DNA of 64,000 nucleotides from NCBI GenBank assembly GCA_002104905.1, contig MCFE01000368.1:1-64000 (forward strand). Reading direction: 5' to 3'. The DNA comes from Basidiobolus meristosporus CBS 931.73. Its lineage: Eukaryota; Basidiobolomycota; Basidiobolomycetes; Basidiobolales; Basidiobolaceae. The notes beneath the pieces are model-generated. The model did not search any database. It was not told where the DNA came from and worked only from the letters and a program-made list of their open reading frames with translations. Every line of letters begins with the position of its first letter. The stretch's first letter is position 1. Shown here in pieces: positions 1-9,826 of the stretch. Both the position numbers and the translations under genes were made by a program.

Positions 1-1101
1 AGGCTGCAAAAATTAAATGTGAGCTGGCCATAACGATACTGGATGAGCAGGTCCTTTGCTTACCTGTTGACACAGAATCCGGGTTTGCTAAAGCTGGGTA
101 CAGGTGCTCACTAACACAAACTACATATCCAAATCTTAGCAATCAGCATACATCCCACAGAATCCGCGCATATAATCAACAACAAAATCCACCTTTTCTA
201 TTTGCACACTCGTAGAGCCAGTCAAGGCTGACTATATGCAAATTTCTTTTAACAGCTGCTTGGTATTTCCTTCCCTCTGGAACGTTTGCATGAGTTAAAG
301 AAGTTCTTTCCTTTACGAAAACGAAAAGCGTAACCATTAAGCAAAAGGATATTTTTACAATCAGATGTGTGCAGGGCATTGTTAGAGCAGGGGAGTACTC
401 GCCACCATTTTCTACAGTCAGTTTCTCTACAGCTTCTCTCTCCTCTACCAACAACAAAGTGTATTATTATTATTATGAACGCAAACACTTGTAGGTGTAA
501 TATCATACCTCCGGATAGGCCTGTCACACATATGCAGCAGCCGGTCAAAGGTAAAAGTGTATGCAGTTTAGAAATCTGTCAAGTCAATAAGCAAAATAAG
601 TAAAGATTCTAACGCATCTCACGGAATAAATCGTACCGTATTCGGCTCAAAGTTTTCGTTGTTTTTGAAATATTCATAGCACTGCTCTGCCCAGAGTGGG
701 GTTAAAATTGGAACCTTGCATCGAAGTGCTGCCTGAACATTGGAATTTTGATACTTGGTTATTCGTAATATTGATTTGTCGAGCCTCAATGAGCTCCCTT
801 GCCTTGTACTTTTCTGAGCCAACTTTGTCTGCGATTAGATGCGTCACGTTATTAGTGAAGTCTGGCTGTATGCGTCCGCCAAGTTCTTCGACTTGGGAAT
901 ACAACGCTTGCTACAGAGAGAGGACAATTCATTAGGGATCTACAAGTGGTAATCCAATCGATTTAAATTTTCTACTACTTTAGTCGCCACTGACAAGCCA
1001 GTACAGCAAATGATATAGTCTTCAAATGGCTTTCGTTGTAGAAAAGAGTTGTCGTCGTAAAGCATCGTATTACTATTAACATTGGGCCGTAGGCGAGACA
1101 T
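1..1101 (-). CDS. TopBP1/Rad4/Dpb11-like multi-BRCT checkpoint protein, 5' part of gene
   Basis: BRCT-repeat scaffold of the DNA-replication initiation and checkpoint pathway, expected in the nucleus. Exons read from the sequence: 1101-979, 910-803, 732-637, 575-509, 444-193, 120-64 and 3-1, continuing off the left edge. ATG at 1101 sits in GCCATGT with an in-frame TAA upstream at 1113-1111. Frame is kept across all junctions. BRCT1 shows YIICCTGL, then VEELGG and VTHLIA, then the W of LTPLWAEQCYEY; BRCT2 shows ICVTGLSGEER, VENGGEY, THLIVK, KYQAA and HIVSLDWLYEC. This tandem order with a short linker matches the Rad4/TopBP1 N-terminus. Introns are 60-72 nt. A further 48-nt in-frame intron at about 390-343 is possible but not needed. 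This is the only intact-looking host gene in the window and is rich in CpG, unlike everything to its right. Another BRCT protein family is the main alternative. Confidence 0.8.
733..802 (-). other. GC-AG intron inside the BRCT gene
   Basis: Seventy-nucleotide intron with donor AAG|GCAAGG and acceptor TTCAG|GCA, phase 0. It is needed to join the GSEKYK exon to the AALRCKVP exon in frame: the 70-nt length is not a multiple of 3, and reading through shifts out of the BRCT frame. No GT donor nearby gives the right phase. The other complete introns in this gene use GT-AG (978-911, 636-576, 508-445, 192-121, 63-4). Confidence 0.65.
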
Positions 1102-1825
1102 GGCATATAATTAGCTGTATAATATTTGCCGTCGATTCCAATACCTAATTCTGGTTTAAGGGCCGTCACGCGAAAGTAATGAAGGAACAAGAGTCTTCCG
1201 CCAGCTCGAAGTCGACGCCAATAAAAATCAAAAGACTGTATATTTGGTGGCAAAACACAGGAATTATTGTAAATAAACAGTGCTTCCATGAATGTGTGTG
1301 ATGATTAATATATACATAATACACAGCTAGTTAATCACGGTTATCAAGACGCAGTAGCCGTAACAGTAACAGCAACAAAATCCCGATTTTGATGCTACCA
1401 GTGAATTTTCATGACTGCCCCATATTAAAACTTGAGCCTTGATCGTATTCTAGCATCTACAAGTGGAAGAAGTACAATAGCATTTCCTACATCTAGAATT
1501 GTTTAGGCCACTGTCCTAGTCGCGAGTTTTAGCTTCATTATTTAGTTTGATATCCAGATTATGTGATAAATCTCATATTTACATTCACTTTGTCTATGAA
1601 CTCAAATAGTTCAAATTCTTTGTTGGTGTTTATCTCATATATATCCATTAGTGTCTAAAAACCCCAAGCTTGATATACATATCTTTAAGACATCCCTAAG
1701 CATAAGCTAGATTATTAAGTGAGTGACTTGTACTACCCCCCAACACTCTATTAACTTAGTCACTTTGACTATAGCTTAGAGGTTTGAATCCTTGCCAGTG
1801 ATTATATAGGTTATTAAGTTAGACT
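1102..1825. promoter_or_regulatory. 5' flank of the BRCT gene, no other gene seen
   Basis: Non-coding stretch upstream of the BRCT start codon; its proximal part should hold the promoter. CpG is frequent up to about 1.52 kb (for example TAGTCGCGAG near 1530) and almost absent beyond, so the host-to-repeat boundary probably lies near 1.55 kb. No TATA box, tRNA or ORF with family motifs was recognised. A B-box-like GGTTTGAATCC lies near 1783 but has no matching acceptor stem. Confidence 0.4.
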
Positions 1826-1945
1826 ATATTGCTGCCATCAAGTGGATCCACAGATACATGAAAGGAACTGCTGATATCAGCATGAAGCACATATACATTG
1901 ATTTCAATCATGGTCTTTTGTGATCCTCTGATGAAGAGTTGAGAC
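1826..1945 (+). pseudogene. Ty1/copia RNase H region relic (family A)
   Basis: Translates to a short stretch with AAIKWIHRYMKGTADIS, which aligns with AVKQVFRYLKGTADIC of the minus-strand family A copy at about 3500. It then meets a TGA and runs straight into an LTR at 1946. It is the 3' coding end of a plus-strand copy whose remaining pol is missing. Confidence 0.7.
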
Positions 1946-2292
1946 TGTTATAAAATTGGAAATTCCACCTAAATATTCACCCAACTTAGTCATGTAGATT
2001 GTTACCTACAAATTTTAGTGACAACTGACCAATTTCTTGTTGAGATTTACTTGGAATATTTTCACCAAAACATCTGGTACCCAGAACATGAAAACTTGAT
2101 AAATTGCCCAAACAGCCCCAAACCTTGCACACATGTACTTGGGGCCTTCCTAAACCTATTCTATGTGTTTGCTATGCCAAGACCATGTAAAAGTATAAAT
2201 ACTACTTTTACATTCAATAAATCATCAAGTGAAAACCTCTTAATCCACTAGTACTTCCAATCATTTCCAATATCCCCACAACCCTTACAACA
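1946..2292 (+). repeat. Copia-A LTR, plus orientation
   Basis: 347 bp starting TGTTATAAAATTGG and ending CCTTACAACA. It is the reverse complement of the LTRs at 2615-2943 and 6895-7243. A promoter-like AAAGTATAAATAC lies at about 2190. It is preceded by RNase H sequence and followed by a primer site and gag, so one LTR sits between a 3' coding end and a 5' leader, as in a tandem or recombined copy. Confidence 0.8.
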
Positions 2293-2305
2293 GGCTATGA
2301 GCCCC
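2293..2305 (+). other. Primer binding site, internal tRNA-iMet type
   Basis: GGCTATGAGCCCC lies directly 3' of the LTR. Apart from one base it is complementary to the anticodon stem-loop of initiator tRNA-Met (GGGCTCATAACC), not to a tRNA 3' end. Drosophila copia is known to use a cleaved half-tRNA primer in the same region. The better-preserved family B copy has GGTTATGAGCCCC at 33082. Confidence 0.6.
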
Positions 2306-2614
2306 AAGCTGTCACCCTGTGCAGTGTCTACCACTGCTACTTCCAGAATTTCTCCCCCTGCTGAAAAGTTGCGTGGATCAAAACCCAAGTCTGGAAGGCA
2401 AAGCTGAAGATGCTGTTACAGGAGAGTGGCCTTTAGGATATTGCCATTGGAGACAAATGCCATCCAAAATACATAGCAGAGGAAGCCTGAGGGTTCTAGA
2501 TGAAAGAACAGAGTGCCTTTAACTGCATTTGCCTCTATCAAAAACAAATGCTATTACAATGCTCAAGAGCAAAAGCCACAAAGGATGCCTGGAAGGCATT
2601 ATAATACACATACA
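2306..2614 (+). pseudogene. Copia-A gag N-terminus relic
   Basis: Degenerate copy of the gag start seen on the minus strand at 6863, recognisable from the leader AGCTGTCACC, the start-site region and shared stretches such as the one encoding ALDCICLNTKEK. Several frameshifts and stops. It is cut at 2614 by the minus-strand family A element; plus-strand copia coding resumes at 7562 with part of gag missing. Confidence 0.6.
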
Positions 2615-2943
2615 GTTGTAGGAGTCTTGGAGATATTAGAAGTGATTGGGATGGCAAGTAGAATATGTGGTTTCACTTAATGATTTATTGAATGTAACAG
2701 TAGTATTCATACTTTTACATGGTCTTGGTATAACAAACATGTAGAGTAGGTTTAGAAAGGTCCAAAGAGCATGTGTGCAAAGTTTGGGGCTGTTTGTACA
2801 ACTTTGAGAATTTTCATCTTCTGGGTAAATATTCTAAGTAAATCCCAACAAGGAATTTGGTCAGTATTCTCTAGGATTTGAGGTGATGATCTAAGTGACT
2901 AAGTTAGGTGAATATTTAGGTGGAATTACAAATTTTTACAACA
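2615..2943 (-). repeat. Copia-A 3' LTR
   Basis: About 329 bp; in element orientation it runs from TGTTGTAAAAATTTG to the TACAAC end. Clearly similar to 6895-7243 but with a deletion near 2830 (the CTGATATCATGGTGAG stretch of the other LTR is missing). The divergence suggests an old insertion. Confidence 0.8.
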
Positions 2944-2954
2944 CTCCCACTTAG

Positions 2955-3686
2955 CTAAATGTTCATACTAACCAGTCCTAATTTTGACCTAAGATATTCA
3001 GACATGTCTCTAGCTAATGCTTTGGGAAATATGTCTGCAATCATTTCATCTGAAAGACAGTAAACTAAGCTAACCAAGTTATTCTCTATAGCCTCATGTA
3101 TCAAATGATGTCTAATATCTATGTGCTTGGTTCTAGCATGAAAAGTTGGATTTCTACCTAATTGTATACATCCTTGATTATCTTGAAATAAAGTAATAGG
3201 TGTTTTTTGACATAGGCCTAAATCTGTAAAAAGCTTTCTTGACCACATTGCTCCTTTTGTAGCTTCACAGGCTGCCATATACTCTGCTTCTGTGGTAGAA
3301 AGTGCTATGGTTGGTTGCTTTCTTGAATTCCATGAAATTGCTCCTTTACAGTAAAGAAAGGTGTATCCTGTGGTGGATCTTCTGTCTTCCAAATTTTGTC
3401 CCCAATCAGCATCAGAGTATCCCACAAGATCCTCTTCTGAATCCTTATAAGTGTATCTTAAGCAGATATCAGCAGTTCCTTTTAGGTATCTAAAAACCTG
3501 CTTAACTGCTGAAATATGATCAGAACCATAGTTCTGATTATGTTGGCTGACAACTCCCACTGAATATAAGATATCTAGATGTGTTCCAAGCATGATATAG
3601 ATCAGACTGCCAACCATAGATTGATAAGGAAAGTCAGGGCTTTCAGACGGCACCAAGCTCTCTTGATTTGGTTGAGTTTTGACCAA
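2955..3686 (-). pseudogene. Copia-A RNase H domain of pol
   Basis: 243 uninterrupted codons. Motifs: FPYQSMVGSLIYI and FRYLKGTAD (connection), YSDADWGQ with the first catalytic Asp, LSTTEAEYMA with the Glu, LFQDNQGCI with an Asp, then KHIDIRHHLIHE and the C-terminal SEYLRSKLGL. RNase H would remove the RNA template during cDNA synthesis. A stop near 3690 separates it from RT. This is the best-preserved block of the element. Confidence 0.85.
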
Positions 3687-3698
3687 GTTAAGGCTTGT

Positions 3699-4499
3699 CT
3701 ACATTGGGGTAGCTGCCAGTTTACAGTCTTCCATTTGGTACTTCTTTAGTATATCATGAATATACTTGGATTGGCTTAGGGTGATAGTCTGGGTATTTCT
3801 GTCTATGAAGAACTTAATCCTTAAGTAGTAACTGAGTTCTCCTAGATTGGACATTTTGAACTCCTTAGATAGGCTGGATTTAGTCTCTTGCAATGTTTCT
3901 AGGTTATTGGCAGCTATAATAAGATCATCCACATATAGAGCTAATAGAACAGGATTTGCTCTATCTGGCTTATAGTATATACTGTAGTCACCATTACTCC
4001 CTTTGAAACTCAAAGATTCCAAATAAGAATCTATCTTGCAATTCTAGGCTCTTGGTGATTGTCTGAGACCATACAGAGACTTTTTAAGCTTGCAGATCAA
4101 ATGGGGGTTATCTTGGTCAACAAACCCATCAAGCTGCTCCATATACACATCTGCATCAAGTTCTTCACTCAAAAATGCAGCTTTTACATCCATTTGATGA
4201 ATGAAAAACTTATATTTGGCTGCAATAGCCAATATTAATTTGATGGAGTTAAACTTGGCTACCAGTGCAGAGGTCTCAGTATAGTCAAGTCCTTTTGTTT
4301 GAGAGTATTCTTTGGCCACAAGTCTTGCTTTGTATCTTTCAATTGTACCATCAGCCTTGTATTTGGTCTCAAAGGTCCTTCTGCATCCAATTGATTTTTG
4401 GTCAATTGGTAATTTACAAAGTCCCAAGTTTGATTTTCCCTCAGGGAGTGATATTCCTCAGTCATTGTAGATCTCAAAACTTCATCTGATGGCTATTTA
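3699..4499 (-). pseudogene. Copia-A reverse transcriptase domain
   Basis: Two adjoining frames. Codons at 4427-4044 carry YKARLVAKEYSQTKGLDY and HQMDVKAAFLSEEL, ending in KSLYGLRQSPRA. Codons at 4022-3699 carry LALYVDDLIIAANN with the YVDD active site and LGELSYYLRIKF. Some 20 nt with a stop separate the two. RT copies element RNA into cDNA in the virus-like particle. The usual G of YFLGI is replaced by R. Confidence 0.85.
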
Positions 4500-5622
4500 G
4501 GGCCTCTTTCACAGTCTAGGGCTCATTAATATGGACTGAGTAGGCATAGGCTAAGTTTGTATCCTCATTGATATAGTAATTTAGACTACTTCTTGTACAA
4601 TTGGATCTCCAGGCATTCCTGGTCACTGCTTCAGGGTGAACCATGGTTGCAGAGTTCTCTGGAGTAAAAAACTCTCATTGCTTTGCTCTGACTCAATCCT
4701 GACAATTGGTGGACTTGAGATCAGATTTTTGTCATCATCTGATGTCATTTTCTGTGAAAATTTTGAGTTTTCATCAAGCAACACATTCCTGGACTTGATA
4801 AGCTTCTTTACTTGGGTATTGTAGAGTCTGTATGCTTTACTCTCATTGCAGTAGCCCAAAAATATGCATTTTACACTTTTTGGCTCAAATTCTGACTGAT
4901 TTCTGGGCAGTTTCTTGGCCTATGCTGTACACCCAAATATTCTTAAATGTTCAGCACTTGGTATGTATCCATATCATGCTTCAAATGGAGTAGAATCACA
5001 AAGTATTCTGTTATAACTCCCATTTTTAAGGCATACAGATGTGGAAACTGATTCCGCCCAAAAATCATAAGATAATTTTTGATCATGGATCATAGAGCTT
5101 GCCATAACAATTACTGATCTGTTTGCATGTTCTGCTACTTCATTTTGCTGTGGGGAGTATGGTACAGTAGTCTCTTGCTTCATCCCATGAATTTTGCAGA
5201 AGTGGATGAGGAGCTTTGATGTATATTCTCCACCATTGTCAGAGTGTATTTTCTTGACTTTTTCACCAGTTTCTCCCTCCACCATGAATTCAAAGTCCCT
5301 GAGCTTAGACAGAGCTTCTTTCTTTCTCTCCATGTATTAGACCCATGTGTATCTTGCATAATCATCAATAAATGTGATTAGTACTTCATCCTGCCTAATG
5401 ATCAATATTGTATAGGTCAACACAGATCTGAGTGAATTAGATTTGATTTTTTCTTAGTATTGATTAATCCAGAGCTCTTGAGTGCTTGTCTGGCTTGTTA
5501 CCTAAGTATGCAGGCCTCACAGTGCTCCAAATTAGCTGGATGATCAATTTTTACCCCGGAAATTGGCTGATCTTTGATCATTTTGTGCAAATAATCACAT
5601 TGATGTGTCCAAATTTCCTGTG
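4500..5622 (-). pseudogene. Copia-A integrase domain
   Basis: Codons at 5333-4974 include KIHSDNGGEY (second catalytic Asp), VPYSPQQNEVAEHANRS (catalytic Glu region, with E replacing the usual G) and LSYDFWAESV. Upstream frames at 5368-5560 carry the rest of the core with stops. Downstream, 4859-4623 carries the linker YNTQVKKLIKSRNVLLDE before RT. Integrase would insert the cDNA into the chromosome. Several stops make this copy inactive. Confidence 0.75.
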
Positions 5623-6129
5623 CTAAAGCATTGGTGTTTCTTCATTCAAGTTACTTATACTGGCTTCCAGATATGTATAAATATAAGTCAACTTATACAG
5701 ATTCTCATCTCTGATACCCAAACCAATATGAGCACCATTTTGATCAGTAATCCTGCATCCAGAATTGTCAAAGTTGATACTGAGTCCTTCTGTTGTGGCC
5801 TTGCTTACAGATAGTAGGCTCTTGGCTATTTCTGGTGTATAGGATACTTCTTTAAAGGCCATTGCATGGCTTCCTTCACTGCTTCTAAGGTTTACTGGGA
5901 TAGTTCCTTCTCCCACTGTACCAAGTGTTCTATTATCCCCCATGAAAACCTTCTTGACTAGAATTTCTTAATATTGGGTAAAAAGTTCTTTTTGGTGTGC
6001 AAAGTGTTGAGATGCTCCAGAGTCAGTATACCATGTCTGAGAATCCTTGTTTGTAGTCATATTCAGTGCAGATATGAATAGTCTGTCTTCAGTTGTTGCA
6101 GCATTTCCATATTCAGGCTTTTTTTGATG
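5623..6129 (-). pseudogene. Copia-A protease and GAG-pre-integrase region
   Basis: The aspartic protease signature WYTDSGASQHF is encoded near 6035-6005, followed after a stop by MGDNRTLGTVGEGT and LLSVSKATTEGL at 5943-5623, the usual copia protease fold. It would cut the gag-pol polyprotein. The TAA near 5970 breaks the frame between active site and body. Confidence 0.75.
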
Positions 6130-6863
6130 ATTGTCTCTCTTTTTGAGACACCAGTCTGATGTGTGACCTTTCCTTATGCAGTAGTTGCAAAACTGGTTGC
6201 TGCTTCCTTTGTAAGGTCCTGGGTACCTCCTTTGTTGGTTATCATTGCTTATTAAAGCATTGTCTTCTTCCTTCTTATTGGTGCTTGATTTTCTTGATTA
6301 TTCATCCAGGAGCCTTCCATATATGTAATTTAAGGTCAAATCTTCAATTCTAGACTCTAGGGCTGATACATGGCCCTGAGGCTTATCTGTCAGGCTATTC
6401 AGGATGGTTACTATCACATCCTCATCAGTTGTTGGTATGCCCACAGATTCCATCTCATTTACCAGCAGGGTATATCTATTAGCTAGAATTTTCATTTCTT
6501 TTACTGGCTGCATCTATGTAGTAAAGAATTTTTGACTAAGATACATTTTCTTGGCAGCTGAACATGACAGGTAGGTATCTTCTAATGCCTTGCAGGCATT
6601 CTTTTCCATTTTGCTCTTGAGCACTTTATTAGCTATTTTTCTTTAGTATTAAGGCAAATGCAATCAAGGGCACTTTGCTCTTTCTTCTGGTGCCTTGAGG
6701 ATTCCTCTCCCACACTTTGAGGAGGGTATTCTTCTCTCATGACAATATCCCAAAGGCCTCTTTCTTGTAGCAGCATCTTCATCTTGATATTGCACACTTG
6801 GTAGTTAGATCCATTCAATTTTTCAGCAGAGGGAAAAATTTCAGTAGTAGCAGTAGTAGACAT
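6130..6863 (-). pseudogene. Copia-A gag with CCHC zinc knuckle
   Basis: Start ATG at 6863 follows the leader. MSTTATTEIFPSAEKLNGSN begins the capsid; then come NYQVCNIKMKMLLQERGLWD and, in another frame, TILNSLTDKPQGHVSALESR (UBN2-type gag). A knuckle CNYCIRKGHTSDWC (C-x2-C-x4-H-x4-C) lies near 6200-6160. Stops between these blocks show decay. Gag would form the particle and bind the RNA. Confidence 0.75.
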
Positions 6864-6894
6864 TGCAGTGAGTGACAGCTTGGGGCCCCTAAAC

Positions 6895-7243
6895 TGTTGT
6901 AAGAGTCTTGGAGATATTGGAAGTTATTGGGAGGACAAGTAGATTATGTGGTTTTCACTTAATGATTTATTGAATGTAAGAGTAGTATTTGTACTTTTAC
7001 ATGGTCTTAGCATAACAAACATGTAGAGTAGGTTTAGAAAGGTCAAAAGAACATGTGTGCAAAGTTTGGAGCTGTTTGAGCAACTTATCTAATTTTCATG
7101 CTCTGGGTAACTGATATCATGGTGAGAATATTCCAAATAAATCCAAACAAGGATTTTGGTCAGTATTCTCCAGGGTTAGGAGGTAATGATCTAAGTGACC
7201 AAGTTAGGAGAATATTCAAGTGTCATTATTCACCTTTATAACA
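6895..7243 (-). repeat. Copia-A 5' LTR
   Basis: 349 bp, TG...CA in element orientation, followed inward (6894-6870) by a degenerate primer site, GTTTAGGGGCCCC, in place of GGTTATGAGCCCC. It abuts another LTR of the same family at 7244. Confidence 0.8.
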
Positions 7244-7561
7244 ATTTGGAGAATGGGTAGATTATGTGGTTTTCACTTGATGATAAATTAAATGTTAAAG
7301 TAGTATTTATTTGTCTATATGGTCCTGGTACAATAAGCAGGCAGAAAGGTCTAGGAAGGTCCCAAGACTATGTATGCAAGGTTTGGGGCTGCTTGGACAA
7401 CTTATCTAATTTTCATGTTCTGAGCTCATAGTATTTTGGTGAAAATATTCCAGTAAATCCCAACAAGAAATTTGGTCAGTATTCTGTAGGGTCTGAAGAT
7501 AATGATCCAAGTGACTAATTTAGGTGAGTATTTATGCGGAATCACAAATTTTTACAACAAA
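7244..7561 (-). repeat. Second copia-A LTR in direct tandem
   Basis: About 318 bp, same orientation as 6895-7243, lacking roughly the outer 20 bp on its left and ending TTTTTACAACAA. More diverged from the other two, so either an older solo LTR or a tandem LTR-LTR junction. Confidence 0.75.
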
Positions 7562-7977
7562 CAGTGCCCAGAATGCTTTGTGTATTAGCAATCAGAGCTT
7601 ATACCAGTTGATTAATATCCCATAAAATCTGGAAGCCAATATAGGTAACTCAAGTGAAGAAACACCAATGCTTTGGTGCAGAAGATTTCCACACATCAGT
7701 CTTGATATTATGGACAAAGTGATTAAGGATAAGCTAATTTCTGGAGTACATATTGATAACCTAGGGAATTTTGAGAAATGTGAAGCCAACATATATGGGA
7801 AACAAGCCAGACAACTGTTCAAGTGCTCTGCATAGATCAAAATCAAGATAAATTGGATCTAATTCACTCAAGTTTGTGTGTACCTATGCTAAATATATCC
7901 TCAGGCAGGATGAAGTAGACTTTTTACAATGTAACATGATAGGGCATGCAGAACAATCTGCAGTGATTAAGAACAAT
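7562..7977 (+). pseudogene. Copia-A GAG-pre-integrase/integrase relic
   Basis: One frame reads WCRRFPHISLDIMDKV, then KDKLISGVHIDNLGNFEKCE and YGKQARQLFKCSA before a TAG: the copia GAG-pre-integrase block with its His and Cys residues. DLIHSSLCVPM, equal to the integrase start, follows at about 7855. It probably continues the plus-strand copy interrupted at 2614. Beyond 7900 nothing is recognisable up to the tnp2 sequence. Confidence 0.65.
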
Positions 7978-8450
7978 CAGGTGTAAGGCTGTAGCTACCA
8001 GTGGGCAGGATTGATCTTGGACAATTTTGAATTATGTGGGACAATCTTGCACACTATGGCACAATCTGATGCAATGAGGTTGGCACAGATGATTGTGCCA
8101 TCTTGTATTGTTTGCATTGCATGCGCAATGGATATCTCTATCATGGTAGGTAAAATCTAATATTTGGATATATCCCTTCAATGTAAATGAAAATAAATTC
8201 ATATCACACTATATAACACACACACACTTACCATTTGGTTACCATTGCCCCAATTGGATGGAATGTCAGTGATTGCTCTAAAAGTATCCTGAAGCTGTGA
8301 GACCCCAGTAGGCTTATTGACCAATACACAGGCTACCTGATTTGTCTTCAAACATGCTATTTTGGCTACTGAGCAAGTAAATCCCTGACTTTAGTGATTG
8401 GACAAGGTGTTATATCCATTACACAACCAATTGCAAATAAAAATAGGTGT
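7978..8450 (-). mobile_element. tnp2 transposon terminal arm, inverted fragment
   Basis: Matches the reverse complement of about 20540-20945 (shared stretches around TGTAGCNACCAG, GGCAGGATTG, GATTGTGCCAT and TCCAATTGG). It is therefore the outer right arm of the tnp2 element of copy A, in opposite orientation. Inward from 7980 it reads GTAAGGCTGTAGCTACCAG, a candidate terminal inverted repeat. No gene. Confidence 0.6.
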
Positions 8451-8934
8451 TACAGATGAGGCATGAGTAAGTAAGGTGTTTCTTTATGGGGGTTCTGTCT
8501 CAAAGTGAGACAACCTGGATATTACTGATATCAAAATTTAGTGATCATTGCCTTGTGATTGCTGTGCCTCAACATGCAAAAACTTAGCCAATTTTGATAT
8601 GTTAGAGGATATAGTACCCTAATTGGATTTTCCCTAACCTAAGAATTACTAATCCTAGTTATGATCTATCTTATCCCACCTCTGAGTGTATATAATCAAT
8701 TACTTGGCCACTTTGGAACTGACACACTTCTGAAGAAGTAACACTCTGAAGGATATCAATGGCCAAATATTAAGGCTGACTGCCCAGAATTTGTCAAGTT
8801 TTGCAGAGAATGCCAACTTTGCAATCACTATGAGAAATAATTGTAATGATTTTGTTAAAAGGCCTTCACAAATTTGAGGTCCCATGACTACAAGTTATTG
8901 TACCATCAGGAGATCTTGCTAAGACTGTCAAAAA
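8451..8934 (+). pseudogene. Gypsy-type integrase zinc-binding (H2C2) relic of another family
   Basis: From about 8693 one frame gives LLGHFGTDTLLKK, a stop, then HSEGYQWPNIKADCPE and CRECQLCNHYE: the HHCC module (GYxWP, C-x2-C) at the start of Ty3/gypsy integrase. Sequence differs from the main gypsy family here. It replaces internal sequence of the surrounding tnp2 fragment. The first 240 bases and last 70 bases hold nothing I recognise. Confidence 0.55.
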
Positions 8935-9371
8935 GTAATTACACCCCAGATTCCACAAATTACTTGATGAAATTTCTCATACAATAATACAGCAGTGTCT
9001 CTTGATTGGTTTTCTGCCAATTCTCTCACTTTTTGATCCTGAACACTTAATCACCTCCTATATTTGTGTACATTGGTTGGTATTGGCACTTTTTCACACT
9101 CCTTACTTCCTGACTCAACTGTTTCTGTTACTTTTCATGCTTACATTTGATTTATTTCTGTTGCAGCTTCATATGTGACTCAATTGCCAATAGAATTGAC
9201 CTATAAAGTCCCTACATCCTGCACTAACATTGAGCCCAACCCCACACTCTACAAGTTACTCCATTATGATCCACCACTCAGTAAGTATTGCTGCTGTAAC
9301 ACAATGCTTCCGTGACTTTACAGGGAACCCCACAGCTTTATGCTACTGTTCATTCACTGGTTTCCATACTT
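8935..9371 (-). pseudogene. tnp2-element ORF2 3' region, inverted relic
   Basis: Close reverse-complement match to 18840-19305 (end of ORF2 and its 3' flank). The minus strand still shows VVDHNGVT-like and VGLNVSA-like pieces of the ORF2 C-terminus but is full of stops. It ends at 9371, where LTR-A sequence begins. Confidence 0.6.
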
Positions 9372-9602
9372 TGTAGTGGGGTCACAGTGACACCCATTGA
9401 TGAATGTGCTCATTCCCATATTTTGTACTTCCATATTTTTCTGCTACCCTTATATTGGTTTTATCCCATTTGTCTTACTCAATCAGTACTATCTCATAGG
9501 CTGGCTGACTACCAAACCTGCTTACCTTATTGCATAAGTAATCCCTCACTTTATGTAAGATCACTTGATATAAGTGCATCTATATTAGGCAGGTACATGT
9601 AC
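9372..9602 (+). repeat. LTR-A fragment, 5' end only
   Basis: Starts TGTAGTGGGGTCACAGTGAC and matches the first 230 bp of the complete LTR-A family (reverse complement of about 16210-16442). Truncated at 9602. Confidence 0.7.
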
Positions 9603-9826
9603 CAGTATCTATAACACAATAAGCCACGACTTAACTCACTCCAATGGACTTGTGTCTTTTTGAGCAGTTTGGCGGGTTCAGGTGGTTTTGCTTTGAAGTG
9701 CGCGCATTGACCTGATACATGTTGAGTCAATGCGGGGTACTCTTGTGAAGGGTGTTGGTGTAGTTTGGACTGACGTGCACCGGCATGCTGAAGTTGCAAG
9801 GGATGGTAAGGAATCCAGCAAGGCGT

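Larger units (their letters stand above)
2615..7243 (-). mobile_element. Ty1/copia retrotransposon family A, near full length but decayed
   Basis: 4.6-kb minus-strand element with LTRs at 2615-2943 (3') and 6895-7243 (5'). Domain order in the coding strand is gag, CCHC knuckle, protease, GAG-pre-integrase, integrase, reverse transcriptase, RNase H: the copia order, with integrase before RT. A polypurine tract (AAGTGGGAG) lies just inside the 3' LTR at about 2944-2955. Frameshifts and stops interrupt pol, so this copy is not autonomous. I found no clear target duplication: the left side joins plus-strand gag and the right side joins another LTR. Confidence 0.85.

Noticed and set aside
1735-1810. 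Possible tRNA: B-box-like GGTTTGAATCC near 1783
   Set aside because: No 7-bp acceptor stem partner for the bases after the T-arm, no clear A box and no anticodon stem in the expected place.
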